Below the pieces are notes generated by a model that saw nothing but the letters and a program-made list of their open reading frames with translations, was not told the DNA's origin and made no database searches. Below are positions 9,775 to 18,720 of a stretch of DNA of 40,844 bases, one piece after another (position 1 is the stretch's first letter; each line of letters opens with the position of its first letter). The stretch covers positions 1-40,844 of the forward strand of contig VBEK01000136.1 in NCBI GenBank assembly GCA_005889135.1, in the 5' to 3' direction. The translations under genes and the position numbers were made by a program. This DNA is from Chloroflexota bacterium. Lineage in GTDB: Bacteria; Chloroflexota; Dormibacteria; Dormibacterales; Dormibacteraceae.

Positions 9775-11132
9775 CTCGAGCCTCCCACCGCGCGAGGATT
9801 CATGATCCCCTCAGGGTCGATTCCTTCCTTTACCGCTCTCCAGACCCGCATCCATCCTCCCATCTCGTCCGCGATCCACCGCGATCTGGCCTGGCCGACC
9901 CCGTGGTGATGCGTGATCGCGGCTCCCAGCTCGAGCGCCGCCGTCATCGCTCCCTCCCAGGCGCGCCCATATGTAGCACGCGCCTCGGCTTCGGTGCCGC
10001 CCGATCCCGCGAACGAGAAATAGGCGCAGCACCCCTGCTCGTAGGCATGACTGAAATGGCATAACGCGAGCCCGCCAACCCCTATTGCGCTCTTGACCCT
10101 GGTGTGGAGCTCGGGCAGAACTGTCCAGGGCGCCGCCAGCTCGATCGTGTCCAGGTACGCGCCGGCCGGGGCGAGGAACGCCTGCAGGCGCTCCGCGGAG
10201 AGGTCGAACCGGTGGGCGAGCCAGCGCTCCCACGGCTCCCCGCCCAGCGCGCGGGCCTCGCCGGCCAGCCTCTTGACCTCCGCCGCCTCCGCCTCGGCGA
10301 CCTTCCGCACGCCCGCGGTGGCCACGACCATTGCGACCTCTCCGTCCTGCACCTCGTAGCCGCTGAAGGCGGCGTCTTCGTGGTCGTAGAGGCGCATGAC
10401 CAGCGGCCGGATGCCCGCCTGCATGACCGCCCGCATGCACTCCAGGCCCGCGCGCAGGTCGGCGAAGGCGTACCCCCGACCGACGGTCGCCTCGGGCAGG
10501 CGATGCACGCGCAGGGTCGCGGCGAGGATGACGCCGAGGCCGCCTTCGGCGCCCATGAAAAGCTCGTGCAGCGCCGGTCCGGCCGCCGAGCGCGGTCCCG
10601 GACGTGGCGCGGCAAACGTCCCGTCGGGCAGGACCACCGCCAGTCCGATGACCATGTCCTCGATGCTTCCGTAGCGGCTCGACTCCTGGCCCGAGGAGCG
10701 TGTCGAGATCAGCCCGCCGACGGTGGTGCCGGGCAGGGAGCTCGGATAGTGGCCGAGGGTGAGGCCGCGGGCGTTGAGCTGCTGCTCGAGGGCATAGCCG
10801 TTCACCCCGGCTTCGCACTTACAGACGAGGTTTGTCTCGTCGATCTCGAAGACGCGGTCCAGCGCCGACATGTCGAGAGCTATCTCGCCGGCCTCCGGCG
10901 AGACCGCTCCGCAGACGCCGCTGCCACCTCCGACCGGCGTCACGGCGACGTTGTTGGCGCTGGCCCAGCGCAGGATCTCCGCCACCTGGTCGCGGCCCGC
11001 CGGACGAGCGACGAGGATCCTCGGCGGTGCCTTGCCCGCCCGCTCGTCCATGATCCCGAGCGGCCAGAGGTCCTTCAGCGGGCGCTCGTCGACCGCGGGA
11101 GCGCCGACGATCTTCTCCAGGTCGGTTCTCAT
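9771..11132 (-). CDS. FAD-linked oxidase, alkylglycerone-phosphate synthase-like
   Basis: A VAO/PCMH-type flavoprotein of 453 residues. The FAD-binding half has PVGGGSGVCGAV, then PGTTVGGLISTRSSGQESSRYG, then EDMVIGLAVVLPDG. The C-terminal half ends with ITHHHGVGQARSRW and DPEGIMNPRAV. The HHHG motif matches alkyl-dihydroxyacetone-phosphate synthase better than glycolate or lactate oxidases, which usually have EHGIG. Such an enzyme would make an ether-lipid precursor from acyl-DHAP. That function is inferred from the motif and from the glycerol-phosphate-type neighbour. ATG at 11132 overlaps the stop of the GlpB-like gene (ATGA). Confidence 0.78.
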   Translation of the reverse strand: MRTDLEKIVGAPAVDERPLKDLWPLGIMDERAGKAPPRILVARPAGRDQVAEILRWASANNVAVTPVGGGSGVCGAVSPEAGEIALDMSALDRVFEIDETNLVCKCEAGVNGYALEQQLNARGLTLGHYPSSLPGTTVGGLISTRSSGQESSRYGSIEDMVIGLAVVLPDGTFAAPRPGPRSAAGPALHELFMGAEGGLGVILAATLRVHRLPEATVGRGYAFADLRAGLECMRAVMQAGIRPLVMRLYDHEDAAFSGYEVQDGEVAMVVATAGVRKVAEAEAAEVKRLAGEARALGGEPWERWLAHRFDLSAERLQAFLAPAGAYLDTIELAAPWTVLPELHTRVKSAIGVGGLALCHFSHAYEQGCCAYFSFAGSGGTEAEARATYGRAWEGAMTAALELGAAITHHHGVGQARSRWIADEMGGWMRVWRAVKEGIDPEGIMNPRAVGGSR

Positions 11133-12256
11133 GCGCCTTGTTTCGCCGCGTAGCGACCGGCCAGCCAGCCGGTGAGGATGGGAACGCCGAAGCCGCTCGG
11201 CCCGGCGTAGTCATAGCCTCCGAGCACCGCCCCGGCGGCATAGAGGTTGCCGAACGCGGCCGCGCCGTCCTCCCGCAGCGGATGCAGGCGCTTGTCGGTC
11301 ATCAGGCCGATCCGCATCTCCTCGCTCGGGTCGAGGTATTCGAGGAGATGCAGCCTGACGCCCAAGCTGGACGCCGGGCTTCCCTCGCGGAACACGCCGA
11401 GGCCCAGCAGCGGCTCGGTCGTGGCCCGTCCACCCTTGAGTCCGCCCCCGATGTGCCGGCCGGTAGCAAGGACGAAAGCGTCGGCGCGGAAGGAACGCGC
11501 CGAAGAGCGTGCGGCGACGACGCTGGCTTGACTTGTCTCAAAAGCGGTGACCTCAGCCTGCACGGCGCCCAGTGCAAGCGCCTGCTGCAGCCGCCAGCCG
11601 TGCGGCGAGGGCGGTGACGAGAGCAGCTCGAACCCGTCGTCGGGCAAGGCGACAAAGCCGGGTGGGTACGCGATCGCGGCGCCTCGCGCGCGGGGGGCGG
11701 GGGCACGCCGGCCGTACAGGTCTGTCAGCGACGCCGCCACCGGCAGGTCGTCGATCGTCACGTCTTCGGCGAAGGCCTCGATGCCGTGCAGCTCCTTGAG
11801 CGCCTGCGCCGTCGAGGCGGCGTCGTAGTCGCCCACCTGGGGCACGCCGATGACGGCCACCCGCTTGCCAGAGAGTGCCCCTAGCTCGCCTGGCGCGACC
11901 GTGGCCGGGACGATATTGGCCGGCCGGGCGACGCCATGGATATCCGCGTACAGGCCGCGCCTGCGCCACGTGCCCTCGAACTTCAAGCCCTCCTTACCCA
12001 GCGCGAGCTGCAGGGTGGAGATCGCCGTGTCGAGCTCCGTGGCGATGCCGACCGGATCGATGCCGAGCCGCGTCAGGGGATGGTGCGGAGAGCGGAGCAC
12101 GGTATCGAGGTCGTCGATGATCGCCATTCCCCCGGCGTACAGCGCGGTGGCGCCGGGCGCGCGCGCGACGACCGTCACGTCCGCCCCATCGCGGCGCGCG
12201 GCAAGGGCGGCGCAGTAACCCGCGATGCCGCCGCCGATGACGAGCACGCGCGTCAA
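11129..12256 (-). CDS. GlpB-like flavoprotein (anaerobic glycerol-3-phosphate dehydrogenase subunit B family)
   Basis: A 375-residue FAD protein starting LTRVLVIGGGIAGYCAALAARRDG (GxGxxG dinucleotide fold). The C-terminal segment NLYAAGAVLGGYDYAGPSGFGVPI resembles the C-terminus of GlpB. In GlpABC, GlpB pairs with GlpA (catalytic) and GlpC (membrane/FeS); neither is present here, so the partner and reaction are unknown. The start is TTG at 12256, which overlaps the ribF TGA as TTGA. A much longer open frame extends upstream into ribF, but it is low-complexity shadow sequence. It lies between ribF and the AGPS-like oxidase with 4-bp overlaps on both sides. Confidence 0.75.
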   Translation of the reverse strand: MTRVLVIGGGIAGYCAALAARRDGADVTVVARAPGATALYAGGMAIIDDLDTVLRSPHHPLTRLGIDPVGIATELDTAISTLQLALGKEGLKFEGTWRRRGLYADIHGVARPANIVPATVAPGELGALSGKRVAVIGVPQVGDYDAASTAQALKELHGIEAFAEDVTIDDLPVAASLTDLYGRRAPAPRARGAAIAYPPGFVALPDDGFELLSSPPSPHGWRLQQALALGAVQAEVTAFETSQASVVAARSSARSFRADAFVLATGRHIGGGLKGGRATTEPLLGLGVFREGSPASSLGVRLHLLEYLDPSEEMRIGLMTDKRLHPLREDGAAAFGNLYAAGAVLGGYDYAGPSGFGVPILTGWLAGRYAAKQGA

Positions 12257-13158
12257 TTGGAGACGATGCGCCGAGTCTCCGCGACGTCGCGCTTCAGCTG
12301 CTGGACGAGGTCGGCCGGCGTGGGGAACGTGATGTCCGGGTGCAGGTACTGGACGAACCGAAGCTCCAGGCGCTGCTGGTAGAGGTCGCCCTCGAAGTCG
12401 AGGAGGAATGCCTCGACTTTCAGCTCCGTGCCGCCGAAGGTGGGCCTGTAGCCGACCGACAGCGCGGCGATGAAGCGGCCCTCGGGCGCGACCACCCGGC
12501 CGGCGTAGGCGCCCAGGGCAGGGACCAGCTTGTTTGGCTCGGGGCTGATGTTCGCCGTGGGGAAACCCAGCTGCCTCCCCACCTGAGCACCGGCCTCCAC
12601 CGGACCGCTCATCGTGAACTCGCGGCCGAGGAGGGCGTTCGCTGTCTTGACATCGCCGGAGGTCACGAGCCGGCGTATCTCCGAGCTGTGCAGCTCGTGA
12701 CCGTCGACCCTGAACGGCGGAACCACGTCGACGGGGTGGCCGTGCGCGCGGAGCCACTCCGCGTTACCGGTGCGGCCGCGGCCGAACGCGAAGTCGAAGC
12801 CGATGACCCAGGCCCTGATGTCCATGACCGCGGACAGCCGGTCCACGAACTCCTGTGGCGACAGCGTCGACAGCTCGCGGTCGAAGCGCAGCACCACCGC
12901 GTGCTCCACGCCGGCCGCCTCGATCAGGCTGAGCTTCTCGCGCAGGGTGGTGATGGAGGACGGGCAGTTGGCCGGGTCGAGGACACAGCGCGGATGCGGC
13001 TCGAAGGTGATGAGAGTGGGCGCCGCGTCCCGCGCCACGGCTGCCGCCTTGAGCTGCTTGATCACGTCGAGGTGGCCGAGGTGGACGCCGTCGTAGCTGC
13101 CCACGGTGAGAGCCACCGGCCCGATGGGAGCGGTGGGCAGGCCGAGATGGACCTTCAG
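12253..13158 (-). CDS. ribF: Bifunctional riboflavin kinase / FAD synthetase
   Basis: Makes FMN and then FAD from riboflavin. The N-terminal nucleotidyltransferase domain carries TVGSYDGVHLGHLDVI and TFEPHP. The C-terminal riboflavin-kinase domain carries GRQLGFPTANISP and GAYAGRVV. The first canonical start, GTG 13116, would cut off an N-terminus that looks like the family's usual opening (KVHLGLPTAPIGPVALT). A CTG at 13158 overlaps the truB TGA (CTGA) and is preceded by GGAGAAGG with seven bases between; I take it as the start (301 residues). Flavin supply sits directly before two flavoprotein genes. Confidence 0.93.
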   Translation of the reverse strand: MKVHLGLPTAPIGPVALTVGSYDGVHLGHLDVIKQLKAAAVARDAAPTLITFEPHPRCVLDPANCPSSITTLREKLSLIEAAGVEHAVVLRFDRELSTLSPQEFVDRLSAVMDIRAWVIGFDFAFGRGRTGNAEWLRAHGHPVDVVPPFRVDGHELHSSEIRRLVTSGDVKTANALLGREFTMSGPVEAGAQVGRQLGFPTANISPEPNKLVPALGAYAGRVVAPEGRFIAALSVGYRPTFGGTELKVEAFLLDFEGDLYQQRLELRFVQYLHPDITFPTPADLVQQLKRDVAETRRIVSN

Positions 13159-14063
13159 CTCAACACCTTCTCCGGCACGAACGTCCGCCGGAGCGGGTCG
13201 GTGTGGCCCAGCGCGACGAGCCGGCCGCCGGCGTCGTGCGCGCGCACCGGACCGGGGCCGGGCTCGGGCAGCACACGGACCGCGCGGCCCTGGCGGACCT
13301 GCGCCTCCTGCTCGACGTTGAGCCGCACCCGTTCCATCTCGGGCAGTATGACCTCCGCCGGAAGGAGTCGATCCCGGACGATCTCCGCATCCGCGATCTC
13401 CCCCGATGCGACCGCCGAATCGATCGTCAGAGGGCCGTAGGCGGTCCTCACCAGCCGGCCCAGATAGCCGCCCACCCCGAGCTTCTCTCCAAGATCGCGC
13501 GCGATCGCGCGGAGGTAGGTGCCGCTCCCGCAGCGGACCTCGATCCGCGCCACCGCGTGGGGTCCCGGCTGGAAGTCGAGCACCGTGACGGCCAGGACCT
13601 CGACCTCGCGCGCCGGAGGCCGCGGCGCCTCCCCTTCGCGGGCGAGCCTGTAGGCGCGCTTGCCCTCGAGCTTGACCGCGGAGTACGCAGGCGGGCGCTG
13701 CATGATCCGTCCCGCGAACCCCTGCAGCGCAGACCGCACCTGGTCGGCGCTTATGGCCGAAGGGTCCGCCACCGGCTCCGGCTCCGCCTCGCCGTCGTCG
13801 GTGGCGGTGACGTACCCGAGGTGGACGTCCGCGACGTAGGTCTTCTCCAGCCTCAGCGCGTACTCGGCCAGTCGCGTGGCCGACTCGAACAGCACGGGCA
13901 GCACGCCGGTCGCCAGCGGGTCGAGCGTGCCCGCGTGGCCGACGCGGTGCGCCCCGGTGAGGCGCCGGAGCCGGTTGACGACCGAGAAGGAGGTCTCGCC
14001 CGCCCCCTTGCTGACGTTCAGGACGCCGGTTACAAACCGATCAGCTGCGGGGCGAGGCGGCAA
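13155..14063 (-). CDS. truB: tRNA pseudouridine(55) synthase
   Basis: Converts U55 of the tRNA T-loop to pseudouridine. GVLNVSKGAGETSFSVV is the family's N-terminal motif. The catalytic aspartate is D48 in GHAGTLDPLATGVL. RPPAYSAVKLEGKRAY and VRCGSGTYLRAIARDLG are further signatures, and a short PUA-like C-terminus follows. The start is TTG at 14063 with GGAGG six bases upstream, overlapping the nrnA end by about 20 bases. The rbfA-nrnA-truB-ribF order is common in Gram-positive-type genomes. Confidence 0.96.
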   Translation of the reverse strand: MPPRPAADRFVTGVLNVSKGAGETSFSVVNRLRRLTGAHRVGHAGTLDPLATGVLPVLFESATRLAEYALRLEKTYVADVHLGYVTATDDGEAEPEPVADPSAISADQVRSALQGFAGRIMQRPPAYSAVKLEGKRAYRLAREGEAPRPPAREVEVLAVTVLDFQPGPHAVARIEVRCGSGTYLRAIARDLGEKLGVGGYLGRLVRTAYGPLTIDSAVASGEIADAEIVRDRLLPAEVILPEMERVRLNVEQEAQVRQGRAVRVLPEPGPGPVRAHDAGGRLVALGHTDPLRRTFVPEKVLS

Positions 14064-15045
14064 GGATGGCCTCCTTGGCGGCCGCCAGCACGAATTTCAC
14101 GGCTACGTCCATGGGCTTGTCGATCTCGGCCCCCGCGGCGCGGATGTGACCGCCGCCGCCGAACGAGGCGCAGAGCGCCGCCGCGTCGACCGCGCCGCGG
14201 CTGCGGACGCTGATCTTGGTCAGGTCGCCCGAGACCTCCTTGAACAGGATCGCGAGCTCCAGCCCGGCGATGCTGTTGAGGGTGTCGATGATGCCCTCGG
14301 ACTCGGCCATCGCCGCGCTGGCCTCCTTGAGCATGGGCTTCGTGACCTTCGCCCAGGCCAGGCGGCCATCCATCTCGACACGCATCGTGGCCAGGGCCAT
14401 GCCGCTCAGCTTCAGGGTCGTCTCCGGCCGCATCTTGTACACCTGCGTGGCGATGTGGCCGGGATCCGCGCCCAGGTGCGCCAGCCGGGCCGCGTCCTCG
14501 AGCGCGCGAGGCGTCGTGTTCTCATGGCGAAAGCCGCCGGTGTCGGTGAGCAGGGCGACGTAGAGGTTGGCGGCGATCGTCGGTGTGATCGCGTAGCCGA
14601 AGTGGTCGAGCATCTCCATCACCATCTGCCCCACCGCCGAGGCGTTCGGGTCGATGACGTTGATGTCCCCGAACCGCGTGTTGGAAGGGTGATGGTCGAT
14701 GTTGATGATGGTCGCGTGCTCGGCGATGCGGCGCACCGCGCTTCCCGAGCGCTCGAGGTTGCCCGAGTCGAAGAAGAAGACGAGCTGGGGGTCGACGCCG
14801 TGCGGCGGCTCTGCCTGAATGTCCTCGAAGCCCGGCAGGAACGTGTACATAGGCGGCAGCGGCGGGGGCACCAGCACCCAGATGTCCTTGCCTTCGGTCC
14901 GAAGCGCTTCCGCGAAAGCGAGGCTGCAGCCCAGGGTGTCGCCGTCGGCGTCTTTGTGGCCGAAGATCAAGATCTCCTGGTTGGCCTCGATCAGGTCCTT
15001 GATCTCGTCGTACAGGTGCGGTTTGTCCCGCTGAGCGGTGGCTAT
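14041..15045 (-). CDS. nrnA: DHH-family nanoRNase / pAp phosphatase
   Basis: Degrades 2-5 nt RNAs and may dephosphorylate pAp. The DHH-subfamily motifs are FGHKDADGDTLG and IDHHPSN, and the DHHA1 domain ends in FGGGGHIRAAGAEI. The first canonical start (TTG 14970) falls inside the first beta-strand and would remove the preceding helix LYDEIKDLIEANQEIL. An ATA at 15045-15043 overlaps the rbfA stop (ATAG) and has GAGGAGG with seven bases of spacing. No ATG/GTG/TTG lies between it and 14970. I place the start there (334 residues). The same ATAG layout occurs at the lipid-kinase gene. Confidence 0.93.
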   Translation of the reverse strand: MATAQRDKPHLYDEIKDLIEANQEILIFGHKDADGDTLGCSLAFAEALRTEGKDIWVLVPPPLPPMYTFLPGFEDIQAEPPHGVDPQLVFFFDSGNLERSGSAVRRIAEHATIINIDHHPSNTRFGDINVIDPNASAVGQMVMEMLDHFGYAITPTIAANLYVALLTDTGGFRHENTTPRALEDAARLAHLGADPGHIATQVYKMRPETTLKLSGMALATMRVEMDGRLAWAKVTKPMLKEASAAMAESEGIIDTLNSIAGLELAILFKEVSGDLTKISVRSRGAVDAAALCASFGGGGHIRAAGAEIDKPMDVAVKFVLAAAKEAILAASPRS

Positions 15046-15413
15046 GGCTTCGCCTCCTCGCCGTTCGCGGGGGGCAGCACCTCTTTCAAGAGCTCCGAGA
15101 TGTGCACCGCGTACTCGATCGACGGGTCGAGCTCGAACCGCAGCTCGGGCGAGAACTTGAGGTTCTGCAGCCGGCGCCCGAGCTCGTGCCTGATCAGGCC
15201 CTTGGCCGAGACCAGGCCCTTCATCGACGCCTTCTTCTCCTCGGGGTTGCCGAGCACGCTGACCCGCACGCGAGCCTGGCGCAGGTCGGGAGACATGCGC
15301 ACGGCCGTGATGCTGACGAAGCCGATGCGGGGGTCTTTGAGGTCACGCCGGATGATCGACATGATCTCCTCCCGCACCTGCTCCCCCACCTGGTCCGCGC
15401 GGTAGCTGGTCAT
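15042..15413 (-). CDS. rbfA: 30S ribosome-binding factor A
   Basis: Small KH-like protein needed for late 30S maturation and 16S 5'-end processing. It reads MTSYRADQVGEQVREEIMSIIRRDLKDPRIGFVSIT, then VRVSVLGNPEEKKASMKGL and ELRFELDPSIEYAVHISELL, the standard family layout at 123 residues. The ATG at 15413 has AGGAAG about eight bases upstream. An in-frame TTG 21 bases earlier is less likely. Downstream of infB, as usual. Its stop TAG overlaps the proposed ATA start of nrnA. Confidence 0.95.
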   Translation of the reverse strand: MTSYRADQVGEQVREEIMSIIRRDLKDPRIGFVSITAVRMSPDLRQARVRVSVLGNPEEKKASMKGLVSAKGLIRHELGRRLQNLKFSPELRFELDPSIEYAVHISELLKEVLPPANGEEAKP

Positions 15414-15449
15414 CGCGACCACTTCCTTTAGCAAGACGGCACGCCTTGC

Positions 15450-17432
15450 CTAGATTTCTTCCCGCTCGAGTCGATACGTCTCCATGACGTCACCGGCGGC
15501 AAAGTCCTCCCAGCCCTCGAGCCCGATACCGCACTCCTGGCCGGCCGGCATCTCGCGCACGTCTTCCTTGAAGTGCCGCAGCGAGCTGATGCGACCCTCG
15601 AAGAGCTGCTCTCTGCCCCGGAAAAGCTTCACCCAGCCGCCACGGCTGACCTTGCCCTCCACCACGCGACTGCCGGCGATGATGCCGGTGCGCGGAATCT
15701 TGATCGGGGTGATCACCTCGACTCTGCCCTCGCGGATCTGCCGGTAGGTGGGCTCGCGCAGGCCCTTGGCGGCGCGCTCCACGTCCTCGGTCAGCTTGTA
15801 GATGACGTCGTAGTAGCGGACCTCGACCTTGGCGCGCTCCGCGGCGGCGGTGCTCGCGGGCGTGGCCTTCAGGTTGAAGCAGACGATGATGGCGCTCGAG
15901 ACGCTCGCCAGCAGCAGGTCGGAGTCGCTGACGGCGCCCACGCCCTGGCCCACGACCTTGATCGCGACCACGGGGTCTTCGATCTTCTGCAGCGCCGCGA
16001 GCACGGCCTCGAGGGTGCCCTGGGCGTCCGCCTTGACGACCAGGCTGAGCTCTTTGACCTCGCCTTCCTTGGCGCGGCGCGCGAGGTCTTCCAGCGTGAT
16101 GCGCGGGGTGACGTCGCGGGCGGCCTCGGCTGCGCGCTTCTCGGTGAGCTTGGTGAGGGCGATCTGGCGCGCGGCCTTCTCGGAGCCGACGACCTGGAAG
16201 ATGTCGCCGGCCTGCGGGACCTCGCTCATACCGGAAACGACCACCGGGGTGGCGGGCGGAGCCTCGTCCACGCTGCGGCCGCGGTCGTCGGCCAGCGCGC
16301 GCACGCGGCCGTAGATGTGGCCGCAGACGAAGTCGTCACCGACCTTGAGCGTGCCTGCCTGGACAAGCACCGTGGCTACAGGCCCACGTCCGCGCTCCAG
16401 GTGGGCGTCGACGATGGTGCCGATGGCGTTGCGGTCGGGGTTGGCCTTCAGCTCCAGGATGTCGGACGAGAGCACGATCGTGGTCAGCAGGTCGTCGATG
16501 CCCTTGCCCGTCTTGGCGCTCAGGTGCACGCACTCGTGCTCGCCGCCGTAGTGGCGCGTGACGATGCCCTGCTCGGCAAGCTGCTGGTGGACGCGCTCGA
16601 CGTTGGCGTTGTCCTTGTCGATCTTGTTGATGGCCACGATGATGGGCACCTTCGCCGCGCGCGCGTGGTGGATCGCCTCGACCGTCTGCGGCATGACGCC
16701 GTCGTCGGCCGCGACGACGAGCACGACCAGGTCGGTGACCTGGGCGCCGCGTGCGCGCATCGCGGTGAAGGCCTCGTGGCCGGGCGTGTCGATGAAGACC
16801 ACGGGGTGGCCGTCCGCCGTCTCGATCTTGTAGGCGCCGATCCGCTGCGTGATGCCGCCGGCCTCGCCCGCGGCGACGCGCGTCTGGCGGATGGCGTCGA
16901 GGATGGACGTCTTGCCGTGGTCGACGTGGCCGAGCACGGTGACGATGGGGGGACGGGCCTTGAGCTTGGCCGGGTCCTCGTTGGCGAGCGAGAAGAGCTC
17001 CACCCGCGAGGTAGTGACCACGTCGCCGTCGCCCTCAGCCGCCTCGACCGCGACCACGTCCTCGCTCGCGACCGGCTCGACGGTGTAGCCGAACTCGTCG
17101 GCCACGATCTCGGCGGTGCCGAAGTCGATGACCTGGTTGATGGTGGCCAGGATCTTGGACGCCATCAGCTTCTTGATGACCTCGACGGGGCTGACACCCA
17201 GCTTGTCCGCCAGGTCCTTCACCGACAGCGTCGGCGGCAGGACGACGCGGCGGTCGCCGTTGGTCTCGATCTTGGGTGTGACCGTGGTCGGCTTGAAGGC
17301 GGAGCGGGCGGCTTCGATCGCGCCAGGCGCCAGGGGCGCCGCGGCGTTGCGGGTCAGCCTGCGCTGCTGCAGGAAGTTGACCAGCTCCTTCTGGCTGATG
17401 CCAAGTTCGCGCGCGAGTTCGTGTGCCTTCAT
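15450..17432 (-). CDS. infB: Translation initiation factor IF-2
   Basis: GTPase that brings initiator fMet-tRNA to the 30S P site. At 660 residues it is compact. A first IF2_N motif ([21 protein letters not shown]) is followed almost directly by a second IF2_N domain ([20 protein letters not shown]), without the long Ala/Pro/Gly linker of actinobacterial IF2. The GTPase has [22 protein letters not shown] and a SAKTGKG loop. Domains II-IV continue to the end, with the C-terminal [19 protein letters not shown] region. ATG at 17432; no strong Shine-Dalgarno seen. Confidence 0.98.
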   Translation of the reverse strand: MKAHELARELGISQKELVNFLQQRRLTRNAAAPLAPGAIEAARSAFKPTTVTPKIETNGDRRVVLPPTLSVKDLADKLGVSPVEVIKKLMASKILATINQVIDFGTAEIVADEFGYTVEPVASEDVVAVEAAEGDGDVVTTSRVELFSLANEDPAKLKARPPIVTVLGHVDHGKTSILDAIRQTRVAAGEAGGITQRIGAYKIETADGHPVVFIDTPGHEAFTAMRARGAQVTDLVVLVVAADDGVMPQTVEAIHHARAAKVPIIVAINKIDKDNANVERVHQQLAEQGIVTRHYGGEHECVHLSAKTGKGIDDLLTTIVLSSDILELKANPDRNAIGTIVDAHLERGRGPVATVLVQAGTLKVGDDFVCGHIYGRVRALADDRGRSVDEAPPATPVVVSGMSEVPQAGDIFQVVGSEKAARQIALTKLTEKRAAEAARDVTPRITLEDLARRAKEGEVKELSLVVKADAQGTLEAVLAALQKIEDPVVAIKVVGQGVGAVSDSDLLLASVSSAIIVCFNLKATPASTAAAERAKVEVRYYDVIYKLTEDVERAAKGLREPTYRQIREGRVEVITPIKIPRTGIIAGSRVVEGKVSRGGWVKLFRGREQLFEGRISSLRHFKEDVREMPAGQECGIGLEGWEDFAAGDVMETYRLEREEI

Positions 17433-17474
17433 GCCGGAACTACTGATTATGCCGCCCGAGCGGAATTCGAAACT

Positions 17475-17729
17475 TCAGGCCCCGATCTCGGACCAGAGTT
17501 CTGGGGGCATCCCCGCGCGCAGGGCGCGCTCGATCGAGCGCTTCTTGCGGGCGACCTCCAGGCAGGCGACATTGGCGTGGACGTAGGCCCCGCGACCGCT
17601 GGCCCGACCCGTCCGGTCAAGGGTCACCGCGCCGTCCGGAGTCCGGACGAGCCTGATCAGCTCCCCCTTCCCCGCCTCCTGGCGGCAGGCGACGCAGGTC
17701 CTAACCGGCGTGTGGCGGGCTTTCGCCAT
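17475..17729 (-). CDS. YlxR family RNA-binding protein (DUF448)
   Basis: Small basic protein encoded between nusA and infB in many bacteria and thought to bind RNA or nucleic acid. The family signature RTCVACRQEAGKGELIRLVR is followed by GRASGRGAYVHANVACLEVA. The ATG at 17729 gives 84 residues and overlaps the end of nusA by 29 bases in another frame. The conserved part begins only at about residue 10, so a start nearer the nusA stop would also fit, but no canonical codon lies there. The 42-base gap to infB shows nothing notable. Confidence 0.9.
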   Translation of the reverse strand: MAKARHTPVRTCVACRQEAGKGELIRLVRTPDGAVTLDRTGRASGRGAYVHANVACLEVARKKRSIERALRAGMPPELWSEIGA

Positions 17730-18720
17730 CGGCGTCGCTGGGCTTGATGTCGATCCGGAACCCGGTCAGCTTGGCAGCAAGGCGCGCGTTCTGACCGTCG
17801 CGGCCGATCGCCAGGGAAAGCTGGTTTTTGGGCACGAGCACCGTCGCGGTCCGGGTCACCCTGTCGATGGTCACCCTTTCGGCGTGCGCGGGACCCAGCG
17901 CCGCGGCCACGAACGCCTCCGGGTCCTCCGACCAGGGAACGATGTCGACGTGCTCGTTGGCGAGCTCGCTCAGGATCGCCCGGTGGCGCACGCCTTTCGG
18001 CCCGACGCACGCGCCGACGGGATCCAGCCCGGGCTCACTGGAGGACACCGCGATCTTGGTGCGAAGGCCTGGCTCGCGGGCGATGGCGCGCACCTGGACC
18101 GTGCCCGCCTTGATCTCCGGCACCTCGGCCTCGAGCAGGCGGTGGACGAACGTGCGGGCGGCGCGCGAGACCCGGACCTGGGCCTGCTTGCGGTTGTGCT
18201 GGGTGTCCAGGATGATGACGAGCACGGGGCGCCCGGGAATGAGCTGCTCGCCGGGGATCTGCTCCTCGGGTGGCATCACACCTTCGGCGCGGCCGAGGTC
18301 CACGTAGACGATCCCGGACTCGATCCGGTCCACTATCCCGGTCGCGAGCTCGCCCTTGTGCTCGGCGACGTCCCGTAGGACCTTGTCCCGCTCGAGGTCG
18401 TGGATGTGGCGCAGGACCGCGTGCTTGGCCGTCTGCGCGGCCATGCGCTTGAAGTCCTCGGACGGCAGCTCTCGCACCTCGACGGTGCCACCGCGGACGA
18501 CACGGCTCCGGACCTCCAGCGCGCCGGTCTTGGTGTCGAGCTTCACGGAGACGTCGCCCTCCGGGTTAAAGGCGCGCTTGTAGGCGACCGCGAGCGCGTC
18601 CTCCACCGTGTGCAGCATCTGGTCGAAGGGGATGCCCAGCTCCGCGACGAGCGCGCTTAGCGCTTCGCCGAGCGTCTGCGTGGACGGCTCAGATTGCGAC
18701 CGCGAGCCTGCCCGCGACAA
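17701..18720 (-). CDS. nusA: Transcription termination/antitermination factor NusA
   Basis: RNA polymerase-associated factor for pausing, termination and rRNA antitermination. The N-terminal polymerase-binding domain covers about residues 15-125. An S1 domain follows (ELATGIVDRIESGIVYVDLG), then two KH domains, including VGACVGPKGVRHRAI and AIGRDGQNARLAAKLTGFRIDI. It stops right after KH2 (339 residues), without the acidic repeats of proteobacterial NusA, as in most Gram-positive-type bacteria. The TTG start at 18720 overlaps rimP by 32 bases. GGGAAG is only three bases upstream, so the exact start is uncertain. Confidence 0.96.
   Translation of the reverse strand: MSRAGSRSQSEPSTQTLGEALSALVAELGIPFDQMLHTVEDALAVAYKRAFNPEGDVSVKLDTKTGALEVRSRVVRGGTVEVRELPSEDFKRMAAQTAKHAVLRHIHDLERDKVLRDVAEHKGELATGIVDRIESGIVYVDLGRAEGVMPPEEQIPGEQLIPGRPVLVIILDTQHNRKQAQVRVSRAARTFVHRLLEAEVPEIKAGTVQVRAIAREPGLRTKIAVSSSEPGLDPVGACVGPKGVRHRAILSELANEHVDIVPWSEDPEAFVAAALGPAHAERVTIDRVTRTATVLVPKNQLSLAIGRDGQNARLAAKLTGFRIDIKPSDADGESPPHAG

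Noticed and set aside
12257-12757. N-terminal extension of the GlpB-like protein
   Set aside because: Arg/Pro/Gly-rich shadow of ribF. The FAD-binding fold begins right after TTG 12256.
15573-17747. Plus-strand open frame of 724 codons opposite infB
   Set aside because: Same antisense shadow effect; low-complexity Asp/Val/His/Gly sequence without motifs.
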